A stretch of 64,000 nucleotides of DNA from Prostheceraeus crozeri (GCA_907163375.1 CAJQUW010006857.1:124001-188000); one strand, 5' to 3'; positions 32,761 through 44,255 are shown, counted from the first letter of the stretch. Translations and numbers: made by a program. Notes: generated by a model from the sequence alone, not told the origin.

Positions 32761-33564
32761 ATGTCTTCGAGAGAATTATCATCAGTAGATTTTGACAAAA
32801 TTAACTATCATTTAGAAAATTTAACAGAGATTTTGGGTTCATCAAAATTTAGTGCGACATTAAAAATTATGACAACTACTTCATCACACACTTGTAATTT
32901 AGAACCCATTCTACATTTGGAACAAAATAAAAATTATCAAATAACATTGACCAGTTTCTCCGCATTTAACACTATTCAAAACGTTATCAAAGATGTGAAT
33001 GATCAATTTAGATATTCTACTGATAAAGGCAAAACGTGGAAAATACTAACTTTTCTTCCTGGTTCTTACGAAGTTGAATCAATATCAAATGAAATTAAGA
33101 GACATTTAGGTATACCATTTAAAGATAAGAAACAATTACATTTTGCAGTTGAACCGGCAGTTAATAAATTTTCTCTTACTTTAGACGAAAATCATGAAGC
33201 TGATTTTAATCATGATAGATCATTGTCAAAGCTTTTAGGATTTAATAAACAAACTTATAGTCAAGGTTATCACTTAAGTGAGAAGATTCCAAAAATAACT
33301 GAAATAAATTCAATTGTTGTACATTGTGACATTATTGAAGGAGGATATCTAAATGGTAAATTATAAAATTTAATATTCAGTTTTCCAGCTTTTACTGTGC
33401 CCATTGGTTATAGACTAAATTTAATTCCACAAACATTAATATATTTCCCTATTACAAGAAAAACTATTAACAACATTAACATTAGAATCACTGATGAGAA
33501 AGGACAAGAAATAAATTTTGGAGGTGAAGAGATTATGATAGATCTTTTGGTTCGGGAGGTATAA
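32761..33564 (+). pseudogene. Polinton minor capsid (penton-like jelly-roll) protein gene, one internal stop
   Basis: From ATG 32,761 to the TAA at 33,562 the frame is continuous except for one TAA at 33,364-33,366, after GGYLNGK; 267 codons in all. Family features are visible: the FLPGSYEVESISNEIK strand-loop, a DF..D.SLSKLLGFNKQTY block, INSIVVHCDIIEGGYL, and after the stop a LNLIPQTLIYFPI and IRITDEKGQEINFGGEEI end. In Polintons and adintovirus-like elements this protein is predicted to form the fivefold vertex. A single nonsense change separates it from an open frame, so its loss looks recent compared with its neighbours. Confidence 0.8.
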
Positions 33565-33681
33565 ACTCCCACGCGAAGCTAGAGAAGTTTAATTTTCTTC
33601 TTCTTCTTATTATTATTCTTATTCTTCTTCTTTAAAAACAAAAAATAAAAATAAAATAAAAAAGAAATTTTTTATTAAAAA
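33565..33681. other. Spacer with GC-rich hairpin scrap and CTT-rich tract
   Basis: Contains 'cccacgcgaagctagag' and then 'ttcttcttcttattatt'-type repeats before the ATPase start. Confidence 0.4.
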
Positions 33682-34426
33682 ATGAGTGAACTACCCCCAT
33701 TAAATAAAAAAACTCAAATTTAATCATCATCCAAATTTATCTAATAAAGTTTTGTGAGTTATTTGTGGAAGATCAGGTTGTGGAAAAACGTATCTATTAT
33801 TTAAAATTTTAACGACTCCAAATTTTTTGGATTATAACAATCTTATAATTTATACAACAACAGCAGAACAACCCGTCTATCAATTTTTAAAATATGGATT
33901 TGAAAATAATCTTAAAAAACAGCAATTGCTTCATTATTCAAAGAATATGAAAAATCTGAAGATAAAGAAGAAATAAGTTCGTGATGTGAAGAAGCAGCAA
34001 AAAACAATCAGTTAGTAGAATCTAATAAAAATAAACACATAAAGGTACAATTAATAGATGATAGTGGTAATATGCAAGATCCATAGTAAACTAGATAAAA
34101 CAATGAAACATTGTGTAATTTTTGATGATTGTGTTAATGATAAAAATCAGTCAGTTCAGAGAAATTATTTCACAAGAGGTAGACATAATAACTGTAGTGT
34201 TTTTTATTTAACACAAAGTATGTATTCATTAGATGGAAGTGTTATTAGAAAGAATGCAAATATATTTATACTATTTGAAATAAATGCAAGAAACTTAAGT
34301 GATTTGTTAAGAGATTTATGCGTAAGAAATAAAGATGAATTTAACCAATCGTGTAATAATGCTTGGTCAAAAGATTACGGCTTCATTACAATAAATATTG
34401 ATAAAAAATTCATGATAGAGTTATAG
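33682..34426 (+). pseudogene. Genome-packaging ATPase (FtsK/HerA type), heavily broken
   Basis: Pieces in different frames line up in order. They are HHPNLSNKVL then a TGA, the Walker A VICGRSGCGKTYLLF, YTTTAEQPVYQFLKYGF, a charged linker (QLIDDSGNMQDP), and Walker B with its surroundings HCVIFDDCVNDK. Next come YFTRGRHNNCSVFYLTQSMY and IRKNANIFILFEIN. There are several stops (33,723, 33,748, 33,985, 34,086) and frameshifts near 33,910 and 34,090. This motor would pump element DNA into capsids. The last 122 codons are open. Confidence 0.85.
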
Positions 34427-34440
34427 AAGATTTGTTCTCT

Positions 34441-34482
34441 GACTAGGCTTTGCCTCGAGGGGCTTCGCCCCGACTGAAAGTC
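34441..34482. terminator. GC-rich hairpin between convergent genes
   Basis: The inverted pair ggggc/gcccc closes on a TTCG loop, flanked by a second weak pair (gactgaaagtc). It lies between the end of the plus-strand ATPase gene and the end of the minus-strand polymerase gene. Either a transcript-end structure or one of the GC-rich inserts found across the element. Confidence 0.4.
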
Positions 34483-34599
34483 GATAGAAGATTCGTTTAC
34501 CGAGTGATAAAAAATATACAAATATAGTGTTATAATATTTTATTTTTTTATTTTATATATATATATATATCAAATTTGTCTATCATAGAAATTAGAAAA

Positions 34600-37500
34600 T
34601 TAAAAAGGTTCAGTAGTTATTCCATCAGGCAAAATCTTTCTTTTATCATCAAATAGATCTAATGCTAATTTATGTTCCTCTTTTAAATACATTTTATGTT
34701 TCTTTGAATTAAGTCTATAATTACATGCTGTTTTTATTTCATTATTAAATAATACATTTTTATAATCTTGAAATGTTATTTGATTAGCCACTGATGCCTC
34801 TGAAATTAATTTTAATGTTTTATGTGTTTTAATATTATTAGTTGTATTATAACAATAACATTTAGATTTTAAAAATATAGCTTCTGTTATGAAATCTTCA
34901 TTTCCTTCTAGTTCATCTTTTACTTTACATAAATCAGAAGGATGAATGATATCTTTTATTTTATTAATTTCTTCATCAAGTGAAGAATTAAACGGTATTG
35001 TTAATTCTAAGAAAACGGAATCGGTATCTGTAAAGTGTAATTTATAATTTTTGCCATAAGCAGGTGCTAAATAATCATATATAAATTTATACATAAATAG
35101 TTTAGCTAATTCTAATATAGTGAATCCAATAAAATTAAACTTATCATGTTTTACGCTGATTCGACGCAAATGTACAGCACATAGATTATCACTAAATCTA
35201 GTAGTTCTTTTATATCTAGGTTTCCTTGCTAAATTTTGAAACCTATCTCTATCATAAACTATTTCAATATTTTGTCTATTACGCACATTTTCTAAAGTCT
35301 TACCATAAAATGCATTATTCATTAATTTGAAGAACACGTTTCCAAAATCATCTTTATTTCTTTTAGCTATTTTACGTTTTTCAATATTGAACTCTATATA
35401 ATTTCTTAACCATTGAGATTTTCTATACTCTAGTTTTCGATGTATTTTAGTGAGAATCACTCCATGTTCTAAATACCAATCTAGCATTCTTCCTTCAACA
35501 ACATACTTTCCTTTATTACCTTGTGTTAACATAAGTTTTTTTGTTGGTCTGTATTTCTTAGGAATTATAGACTTTTGATAATCTGAAAAATCTTCTATAT
35601 TGGGAATTTTGTTTTCGGGACAGAAAGGATAATATTTTGTTGCCCCTTTTATATAATCAGGATATGCTAAATCAACTTCATATATATAACCAAAATTATT
35701 TTCACCATGTGTTTTTTGATAATCAAGAATATTACACCATGACATTTCACCTGTTGGTAATTCTTGTATCATGCAAGAAGAATATAAGCTATTAAAATCA
35801 TAATATAACAAATAGTTTTCTCTCATGATTTCATTAACTGTTTCTTGACTAACTTCATTTGATATAAGTCCTTCTATATTTTGATCAAACAATTTTATAA
35901 ACTGATCGCTTTCTTCTGGAGATAAAGGTTTCATTATTCCACAATCATCAGGATTTACTTTTTTATTATAACATTTAACATATCTATTACCTAAAACTGA
36001 TGAAACTCCACCTCTAATACCAGATTCAAAAAAAAATAATTTATCATATGTATTTTCTTTATAATGTTTAAGTTTAACGGACTTTGTCCTAGAGCCATCG
36101 GCTTGAACACCAGTATGTTTTAATCCTGCTAACCATGTTAAACCTGGTGTAGAATAAACATAACATGGATCTATTCCATAATATTCTACACACTTGTCAC
36201 GAAAGTTTTCAAATAGATCAGCTAGTATTAACACATCTATCTTAAGATATTTCATTGTATAATCATACATTGTTTTACAATTTAACTCTTTCCAATTTTT
36301 TTCAGCTTCTGCATAATCTTCTCCAGATAATTGTGATTGTTGTAATGTTGATTTAAATTTATTTATTGGAGGAAGTTGTTTTTCTTCCATAATTTCATTT
36401 ATTCTATTTATATCTCCAGTTATGTACTCATACGGAAATATGCCTTTTAAAGGTTTTAAATTATATTTATTTAATATTTTACATTGTTCAGGTTTCAAAG
36501 TTTTTCCCATAACATCTAATGAATGAGGAGTAAAAAATCTAAATGCATCTAAAATTCTAATACAACCTAATTGCATTGAAAAATATTCTTCTTCTTGTTT
36601 ACATAGTACATTTATTTGTTGTTGTTGTAATTTTTCAGATGAAAATAAATCTTTCATTATTAAATGGAAATCATATTTAGAACCATTATAGAAATATAGA
36701 GGAACAAAGTTATATTTAAATTTATTAGCATTAAGATTACAAGAATTATGTGCTGCACCTCTATATAATCCATTTAGATGATCATGATCTTTTACTTTGT
36801 CGGCAGAGCCGCCGCTTCGCTTATCAAGATATCTACCTCTACCAGTTTTATAATTATTTGTAAATTCTTTTCCACAGTAAAAACATTTTATTTCATTAAC
36901 AAAATTATTTTTTCTTCATCCGTTAATGGAAGCATTGGTATATTTGTTTCAAGCAATTGTGAAAAATAATATTGTAATTCTTCTACTTTCTTTGTAAACA
37001 TTTCTGAACTATCTTCACCATAGTATTGAAAATATTCTGATTTAAATAAATTAGGATAATTTGAGTGAATGTACATTCCCCAACATAATGGTTTTTGTTC
37101 AAATAAATATTTTTCTTTACTATGCTCAGATGCACTTTTTTCAGGTGCACTTTTTTCATATTTACAAACCGAAGGTTCTAGGGCTTGGCCCGTACCATTT
37201 TCAGAATCGGGCGAAGCCGTAGAACCTTCGGTTTGATTTTGTGTTATGTTAACATTATATGCTTCGAAATCACAATATATTGTAAAGGGTACTTTATTTT
37301 TGAAATACTATTTATTGTATTCTAAATAATCATCTTTAGGAAAAGTATTTTCAACTGCTTTGTTTTGTTGACAATTCTCCAAATGTCTATTCATTTCTTC
37401 TTTAGTTCTAAAGCTCGTCATACATTGGAGACAGGGAAAATTAGCATTATCTGAAGTTTTTGTAAATATAGAAACATCTTTACACAATATAAAATGACCC

Positions 37501-39142
37501 TGATAATATAATATATTCGCTTGTGCTGGTTGCTTTGTTTGTTTTAATTTTTCAAATTTATCTTGATATATTTCATGTGTTAAGTTGATATATCTTTGTA
37601 AATCTTTTTCAGACTGTTGATAATTTTGATTTAATATTTGTAGCTGATAAATATATTATTTATTATATTGTTCTTTATATTGTTGTTGACATTTTTTTAA
37701 ACATTCATTTAATTCTTTATTGTCTTCATTTTCTTCATTATTTTCTTCATTTAATTTTTGTATCGTTTCTATCTTATTTTGATATTTATGGTGATATTTA
37801 TGGTGATATTCTTGATTTTTGTTTGTTGTTGATAATCTGTTTTACATTTTTGTAAACTTTTATTTAAATTTTCTAAGATTTGTTGATATTCTAAAGATAA
37901 AGATGAATAATTGTAATCATAATCATGATTATAATTACGTCCTTTGTGGTTGTTATGATTAATCATTATTGGTGATAGTGTTCTAACAATTTCAAATTTT
38001 TCAGTACATATTATTTTTCCTTGATAAAAAATATTATGATGCATGTAATTTCCTCTTTTATTGTATGCTATTTCTGATTGACATAAATTTTTATTATTCA
38101 AATAAAATTTTTTTGAATCTGAGTAAAGTGGAGTAATATTATTAATAGAAACATAATTCACATTTAATTCAAAAACATTTACTTCTATTAAATTTTTATT
38201 CTTTTTATGAAACTTTATTAACCTATTATAATAATATGGAAATTCATGTAAGCCATCAGAGAGATCAAATTCCTTTATATATTCTTCTTTATTATAATGA
38301 CTTAGTCTTTCTTTGTGATATTCTGCAGGATGTAAATGTGCTATAATACTCCACAGAAAACAATAATCATCTTCATTTTTTATGTTGATTATTTGTGGTG
38401 AACTGAAAGGTAAAGGAACATAACTACCACCAGTATTATTTTTATATTTATCAATTACTATTTTCTTAGATAGTATTTTAACAAATCTCCAACCAGATTC
38501 ACGTAACTGGGCTTCAATTATACAATTTTCTAATTTAAGTATCATCGATTCAAATATGGGTTGTATATCATTTACATTATGAATTTCTTGCGAATTTGTA
38601 AAATGTCCTTGTATTATTTCTTCAGGAATTCCGTCAGGTCCATTTTTTGTATAAAGTACTTCTACATTCATATAACATTTGAAAGATTTCTTAAATATTT
38701 TGAAAAAGTTTGTTAATACATTATAAAAAGTTTCATCGGTTTCATTATGTTCAACGGGCGAAGCCCTGGAACCTTCGGTTCGAACAGACTGATTAAATAA
38801 ATATTTTATATCTGTTAATGGCGAAGCCCTAGAACCTTTGGTTCGTTCGGCTTCATCTCTTTTTTTAATTTCGTTTAATTCATCTATTTCGTTAAATTCA
38901 TCTGTATCATTAAATAAATATCTTTCATCGGGTATGGACTCATCTTCACTATTAAAAACTTTTTTATATTCCGAATGTGAATAATCATCAAATATTTTTT
39001 TAATTTTTACATCAGTAGGCAATGTTTCTAGATAGTTTTTATAATTATTTAATTTTAATATATTTCCTTCATCAACTCGATCTACATTTTGTAAATGCAA
39101 TTTACTTTGTAAATGAGATTGATAACTTCTTTTTGGTTGCAA
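34600..39142 (-). pseudogene. Polinton protein-primed DNA polymerase B (pPolB), frameshifted
   Basis: The gene runs right to left. The N-terminal part (39,142-37,769, 457 codons) has the Polinton-specific block SGWRFVKILSKKIVIDKYK then DDYCFLWSIIAHLHPAEYH. The middle (37,800-36,660) has a C2-type finger (FPCLQCMTSFRTKEEMNRHL), exonuclease motif I FTIYCDFEAYN, a CFYCGKEF finger with DHDHLNGLYRGAAHNSCN, and exonuclease II FYNGSKYDFHL. The open 3' part (36,657-34,600, 685 codons) has exonuclease III YLKIDVLILADLFE, polymerase A DFNSLYSSCM, B FKLMNNAFYGK and C FTDTDSVF. Frameshifts lie near 37,800 and 36,895 and stops near 37,660 and 37,312. The first open frame lacks ATG; one 12 bases upstream is out of frame across an A9 run. 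GC-rich inserts repeat EGSRASP in the N-terminal part. Confidence 0.93.
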
Positions 39143-39301
39143 CTTTTTTTTTCATTAAGTTACAATAAAACTTGGTATTTTCCATTTTCTTTATTTTTAA
39201 AGAAAAAATTTGTGTTTTAATTTTAGATATAAACATTCTAATATCAAGGTCTTGAGAATTATTTTATATTATTATATATTTCACGTTCTTTAGTTATTTT
39301 A

Positions 39302-39358
39302 TTTTCTTTGTCACATTAAGTTTTATCACATTAAGTTTTATCATATTAAGTTTTATCA
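39302..39358. repeat. Tandem ATTAAGTTTTATC repeats
   Basis: Three copies of about 17 bp ('acattaagttttatc') overlap the 3' end of the minus-strand gene that ends at 39,346. Confidence 0.75.
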
Positions 39359-40686
39359 AACGATAATTTAAATTTATTTTCACTAACTATTGATTCTTCA
39401 TCATCATCATAAATGGATTCTTCAACATCATAAATTACACTTTTTGGTATAGGATGCCATTCCTTGATAGGATGCCATTCCCTGATAGGAATATCTAATT
39501 CCAAATTATATTTATTATTTGATAATAATATAACAGAGAAAAATATTGGTTTTTGATCTCTTTTGGAAAATTTAATAACACCTCCATAATCTGAATCATT
39601 TTTAGTTTTTATTAAAGATGATAAAATTTTAAATTGATTAGATGTAAATCCTAATTTAAATTTTGTAGACCCGACACATAGTTGTCTAACAGTATCTTCA
39701 ACTATTCCATCATTATTATTTTCAATTGTAAGAAAATGAAATTTAGATAAATTTTGATTATATGTAGTATTAATATCATGTTGAGATATAAATTTTTCTT
39801 CACTTAAATTTTTATAATTACTAATATTTTTATAATCTTTGTTACCATTCACACCTTTTTCAGAATCATCATCTATATTATCATCATCTATATTATCATC
39901 ATTATTATCATCATGATCATTATTATTATGAGATTCTTTAAAATTTTTATTATAAGATTCTTTAAAATTTTTATGATTATGATTATGTTCATTGTTAATA
40001 GTATAAGGTGTTGTCCACATATAAATTTTCTCTTGTTGAGCTAACCCATTTATGTAAGATTTTAATAAATTAATATTCAACTTTGAATATAATCCTATAT
40101 AAGTATCATCATCATATCTTTGTGGCATTTCTAATGTTTCTTTTTTATAAATTGTATCTCTATAATAAACTTGGCATAATAACTCTTCATTATGTTTTTT
40201 ACTTTCTATGTGAATGTTATATTGATTTTGTTCATCAACAAATAATCTAATTTTTTCTTTTGAAAAGGATTTTAATTTTTTAATCAATTCAGTAACATTA
40301 ATATAATTGATAATTTTAGTTTCTATCCAATCAGTATTGCTAATCGGTAAAACTGCGCGAATAAATCCATAAACATTATTATGACCAAAAATAACCATGT
40401 TTTCTTTATTCAATTCTACATATGCAACATCATTATATTTACTTACAATCTCCATAAATTTTATAAATGGATCACCTGGAAAAATACAATAATTAGTTTC
40501 AATAGAAGGTAAACCTTTAGTCTGTTCTCTAAATATTTCTGCTTGTAATTCGAATGAAAGATTTACATCTATACATGGATTATTATTATTATCAAAACAT
40601 TTATTTTCAAATCCCGTTGATCTCGTCGAATAAGAAGAACAGGATGATACGGGCGAAAATAATTTTTTTAAATTTGGATTTTCCAT
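39346..40686 (-). CDS. Intact Polinton gene beside pPolB; possible divergent sliding clamp
   Basis: A 446-residue open frame from ATG, upstream of pPolB on the same strand. It has two globular halves joined by a low-complexity Asn/Asp/His linker (about residues 225-305). The first half reads PFIKFMEIVSKYNDVAYVEL, VYGFIRAVLPISN, and INVTELIKKLKSF. The second ends FKLGFTSNQFKILSSLI, then VIKFSKRDQKPIFFSVILL and YNLELDIP. The order of strands and helices, and the ending (F.....F..L..........V.F....PI.F.V......Y.L..), resembles a PCNA-type clamp. This is pattern reading, not a match I can prove. It is one of the few unbroken genes in the element, which suggests longer selection or chance. The C-terminus is acidic. 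Confidence 0.55.
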   Translation of the reverse strand: MENPNLKKLFSPVSSCSSYSTRSTGFENKCFDNNNNPCIDVNLSFELQAEIFREQTKGLPSIETNYCIFPGDPFIKFMEIVSKYNDVAYVELNKENMVIFGHNNVYGFIRAVLPISNTDWIETKIINYINVTELIKKLKSFSKEKIRLFVDEQNQYNIHIESKKHNEELLCQVYYRDTIYKKETLEMPQRYDDDTYIGLYSKLNINLLKSYINGLAQQEKIYMWTTPYTINNEHNHNHKNFKESYNKNFKESHNNNDHDDNNDDNIDDDNIDDDSEKGVNGNKDYKNISNYKNLSEEKFISQHDINTTYNQNLSKFHFLTIENNNDGIVEDTVRQLCVGSTKFKLGFTSNQFKILSSLIKTKNDSDYGGVIKFSKRDQKPIFFSVILLSNNKYNLELDIPIREWHPIKEWHPIPKSVIYDVEESIYDDDEESIVSENKFKLSFDKT

Positions 40687-40790
40687 TTTTTTATTTTATT
40701 AGAAAAAATTTTATTTTTTTATTTTTATTTGAAAAAATTTTATTTTTTTATTTTTATTAGAAAAAATTTTTATTTTTTTATTGTTAAAAA
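40687..40790. promoter_or_regulatory. Divergent intergenic region of A/T tandem repeats
   Basis: Three copies of about 30 bp, each 'tttttattttatt..gaaaaaatttt', separate the minus-strand clamp-like gene from the plus-strand fibre-like gene. The position implies a two-way promoter. Confidence 0.5.
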
Positions 40791-41673
40791 ATGATGTTAC
40801 CAAATGTTGGTGGAGGTGCATATATCCCGAATAATCGTGAATTAGAAATAGAGATAGAAAATTATATCATGAAAACTGGAGACGTTTTATCTGGTTCATT
40901 GCATCTTTCTATTCTTCCGCAACAAAATACAGAGTTAACAAATAAACAATATGTTGATACACAAATCAATGACTTAAAAGAAAAATATATAAACGATGTT
41001 TTGGTTCCACTGATGAAAGACTTAAAGTTGCTTAAACTTAATGACAAATCATTAAACGAAAAATTATTAAAACTTGATAAAAGGATAGAGAGCTAGAAGC
41101 AGATATAGCAAAACTTTTTAAAAAGATTTCAGAACAATCAAAAATTTTAATATTACTTTCTATAAATTTAAACTCAGCTGTCATTAAAAATAAACATCAA
41201 ATAAAAATGTTAAAAGAACAATTAGAAGATGAAAAAAAACTTCCTGAAAGAATTTAAAAAAATTAAAACAGTTACAAACTACATTCCAAAAAAGTGTTGA
41301 TGAATTGAGTTCTAAAATTACTCAACAAATGAAAAAGATGAATAGAATAATAAATGAAGTAAACTCACTTAATCAAAAAGTTGATAAAATGAAAAATCTT
41401 AAAATCAATTTAGAAAATGAACTAAAGAAAAATTTACAAGAAAACTCTAAAGAAAATAAAGAACAGTTAGATTCTGTTAAAAGACAATTAGATGTTCTTA
41501 AAATTAAGTTAAATGCTCTTAAAACGGCATTGAAGATTAATCAGCAGAAAATGCAAGTTAATAGAAAAGAAATTAAAATACATCACACGCTGCTTGACGC
41601 AATAGATAAAGTGCAACAGACAATTAATAAAGTTATCTCGAAGTTGTTGTCCATTCACAAACGTAAATCTTGA
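40791..41673 (+). pseudogene. Fibre-like coiled-coil protein gene, two frameshifts
   Basis: The N-terminus is Gly-rich (MMLPNVGGGAYIPNN). A motif common in phage tail-fibre stalks follows: MKTGDVLSGSLHLSIL, then LTNKQYVDTQI. A long heptad-rich coiled coil then runs through three frames: to 41,094; to about 41,257 (LEADIAKLFKKISEQSKILI); and to 41,673 (VDELSSKITQQMKKMNRII onward). Two indels near 41,090 and 41,255 break it. About 290 residues if continuous. It would form a trimeric stalk; attachment to the penton as a receptor fibre is inference from its structure and its place among virion genes. Confidence 0.65.
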
Positions 41674-41745
41674 TCATAAACGTAAATCTTAGCGCAAATA
41701 TTAACGTAAATATTTTTTCCCAAAAGTCAAATTTAATCCTAAAAA

Positions 41746-42197
41746 ATGCCTGTAATTTATAAACACAATCTTAAACATTTTGCTTCAAGTCAAAAAATTG
41801 CTCATGAACCATCTATGAAATCTATTTATCATTATAACAGTGTAGAAACAATTCAAAAAGAAGGGGATGGTATATTTTCTGGTATTGGAAGTATCGTTAA
41901 CTTAATTAAAAATAATAAAGATTTGATTACATCTGCTGCAAAAGGAGCAGCTGCTATAGGTAGTACAGCTAGTGCCATATCAAATGCTGTTAAGTCTCAA
42001 AACGAATTAAAACAACTAGAAACTATTCGTAAACTTAAGAATGATTCTGAATAACTAAAAAATTAAAAAAAACTTTCAGAGGAAACAAAAAACAAAATTG
42101 CTAACATAGCTGTAGGGTCTGATAGTAAACATAATGAAAATAAAAATAATGAAAAAAAATTGAAAAAATAAGAGGTAATGGTCTAGCAAAATTCTAA
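41746..42197 (+). pseudogene. Small Polinton virion-type protein with hydrophobic core
   Basis: 102 codons from MPVIYKHNLKHF, with GDGIFSGIGSIVNLIKNN and an Ala-rich membrane-like helix (SAAKGAAAIGSTASAISNAV), end at a TAA at 42,052. A shifted frame continues with LSEETKNKIANIAVGS, a Lys/Asn-rich stretch, and a GNGLAKF end at 42,197. The basic ends and amphipathic Gly/Ala core recall small core or membrane-lytic virion proteins of adenovirus-like elements; homology is not shown. Confidence 0.55.
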
Positions 42198-42264
42198 AAT
42201 TATATTTAGTAAAATTTTTCTATTTGTGAGAAAAAACAAAAAAGTCAAATTATTTTTTATAAAA

Positions 42265-43599
42265 ATGTCTTCGCTTATCGAAAATAAATTTAGATTAGAC
42301 GTTCCTCCGTTCGTCAGTTATAATGAAAAAAAGAATGACTATAAAAGAATTGCTATGAATCCCGGATCTTCCAGTAGAGTGAATACTGGAGGTGATTTAA
42401 TTTTTGAAGTTGATAATCAGCAGAGTTATTTATATTTACCCGATTCGTTTTTACACTGTGAATATTCTTTATATAGTGATGCTAATTATACAACACCATT
42501 ACCAGATAGCGATAATATTGCATTAGAGAATAATTTCTTTCCAAGATTATTTACACAAATGCGTTTAGATGTTGCAACTCAAAATATAGAAACAATAAGT
42601 GATTCTCCAGGTGTAATTGATACAATGCTTAGATTTGTAACAATTGGTGAAAATAATAAAAAGTATGAAATCGAAGGTTGGTTTCCTGATACTAATGATG
42701 GTATAATTGTTGATGATTTATCTCACGCTGGAACAGATGCAGCAGGAATTGCGAAAGATGTAGAAAATATTGCAAAACATTTAAATAAAACAAATAATGA
42801 TGCATATAAAGAAAGACGTGAATTTAACAAAAAAAGTAAACAGACAATAAATTGGTCATTGTCTCCATTATTCGGATATTTAGATTATGACAAAATATCA
42901 TATCAATTAAAATTTAAGTTAATAATTCATCGTACAGCAAATAATGAATTAATCTTTTTTGGTAAGACTGGAAAAAAAGCATATTTAAAAATTGATAGAC
43001 TTGAATGGTGGATTAAGCATATTACTCCCAGTTTAGAGGTTGAAACAGCTATTGCAAAAAGATTAAACACAAACAAACCAATTCCAGTAAGTTTTATGAA
43101 GCGTACTGCTAGTTCAGTAACTTTTTCCGAACAAAGATTTAACTGGCATTTTACTAGAACTTCGAATACTCCAAGATATTTATTACTAACATTTCAAAGA
43201 AATAATTCTCCAAGTTTTGATAAGAACAACAATCTTTTTCATATTAATACAATTCGAAGTTTACAAGTTTCATTAAATCAAACCCGATATCCATTTGATC
43301 CATTAAGATTCGATGATACCAATAATCAATTTATGGAAGGATATGATGCTCATAGAAATCTTTGTATAGAATTTGGAGTTGAACCACAATTAACTCCTGG
43401 AGATTGGAGACATTTATATCCAATTTTCTGTTTCGATTTAAGTGCACAATCTGAAGATATTATTAAAAATGGTTGTGATGTAACAATTAATATTGAAAAG
43501 AAAGATTCCACAACTTCATTGATGGCTTATGGTTTATTGCTAGAAGATGTAAAATATTCTATTGAAGTTCTTAATGGAAAAATGTCTAGATTCATCTGA
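42265..43599 (+). CDS. Polinton major capsid protein (double jelly-roll), intact
   Basis: A 444-residue uninterrupted frame from the ATG in 'aaaaatgtcttcgc'; earlier in-frame starts are non-ATG. Family features: an N-terminal SYNEKKNDYKRIAMNPGSSS, strand pairs such as YLYLPDSFLHCEYSLY, the central RLEWWIKHITPSLEVE hinge, and the C-terminal jelly roll with LTPGDWRHLYPIFCFDLSAQ and DVTINIEKKDSTTSLMAY. These match major capsid proteins of metazoan Polintons and adintovirus-like elements, which trimerise into pseudo-hexagonal capsomers. It lies between the small hydrophobic-protein genes. It has stayed open while most neighbours are broken. Confidence 0.9.
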   Translation: MSSLIENKFRLDVPPFVSYNEKKNDYKRIAMNPGSSSRVNTGGDLIFEVDNQQSYLYLPDSFLHCEYSLYSDANYTTPLPDSDNIALENNFFPRLFTQMRLDVATQNIETISDSPGVIDTMLRFVTIGENNKKYEIEGWFPDTNDGIIVDDLSHAGTDAAGIAKDVENIAKHLNKTNNDAYKERREFNKKSKQTINWSLSPLFGYLDYDKISYQLKFKLIIHRTANNELIFFGKTGKKAYLKIDRLEWWIKHITPSLEVETAIAKRLNTNKPIPVSFMKRTASSVTFSEQRFNWHFTRTSNTPRYLLLTFQRNNSPSFDKNNNLFHINTIRSLQVSLNQTRYPFDPLRFDDTNNQFMEGYDAHRNLCIEFGVEPQLTPGDWRHLYPIFCFDLSAQSEDIIKNGCDVTINIEKKDSTTSLMAYGLLLEDVKYSIEVLNGKMSRFI

Positions 43600-43749
43600 A
43601 GTCTCTGAACAAAATTCTATAGGTTAATTAAAATTTTTGGTAACTTAAAATTTTTGATAACTTAAAATTTGTTCTTAAGTTAAAAATTTTTCATAACTAG
43701 AATAGATTAAAAATTTTCGTAACTTTTTTATTAACATTTTTATTAAAAA
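43600..43749. repeat. Short AAATTTTTGGTAACTTA repeats
   Basis: Direct and inverted variants of 'aaaatttttgataactta' occupy 43,625-43,720 upstream of the next gene and may hold its promoter. Confidence 0.5.
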
Positions 43750-44233
43750 TGACGGAAGCTAAAAGTAATAATAATAAAACTGTTGAATTAAAATTACGTA
43801 ATATTGTTGACAAAAATACCCCTAAAACTATTACGATTAATAAAAAAAGTATTACATAAGTAAACCAATGATAGAGAATATTCAATTACAAGAAGAAAAG
43901 AATGGTGGAATTCTCCCATTAATTCCACTAATAATAGGTGGCATAGCAGCAGCAGCAGGAAGTGTTGCAGGTGGGACAGCTGGTATTGTCCAAGCAGTAA
44001 ATAAAAATAAATCAGAGAAGGCAGCATTAGAAGAACAAAAACGTCATAATAGAGAGCTAGAGAAAGTTGCTAAGGGAGAAGGAGTAGTAGATAATTTCAT
44101 TAGTAAATTAAAATTAGTTGATGAAGGAAAACGAGTTCTTAAAAATATTCTCCACAATGTTGATGATTTAATTGAAATTAAGGAAACTAAAGATGGTTCT
44201 GGAATATATCTAAGTCCTAGTATGATTCGGTAA
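43750..44233 (+). pseudogene. Small membrane-active-type Polinton protein, frameshifted in an A-run
   Basis: The start MTEAKSNNNKTVELKLRNIV, with PKTITINKK, shifts frame at an A-run near 43,850. It continues through MIENIQLQEEKNGGILPLIP, the hydrophobic GGIAAAAGSVAGGTAGIV, and a charged helix (EEQKRHNRELEKVAKG) to a stop at 44,231. The pattern of short strand-rich start, Gly/Ala hydrophobic helix and charged tail is common in Polintons next to the capsid genes. Likely a virion protein that acts on membranes; the exact role is unknown. Confidence 0.6.
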
Positions 44234-44255
44234 AACATTTATTTTATCTTTAAAA

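Noticed and set aside
43697-44238. Minus-strand frames opposite the small hydrophobic Polinton gene
   Set aside because: Antisense shadows of the plus-strand gene; rich in Leu/Ser as expected for complements of Lys/Glu codons.
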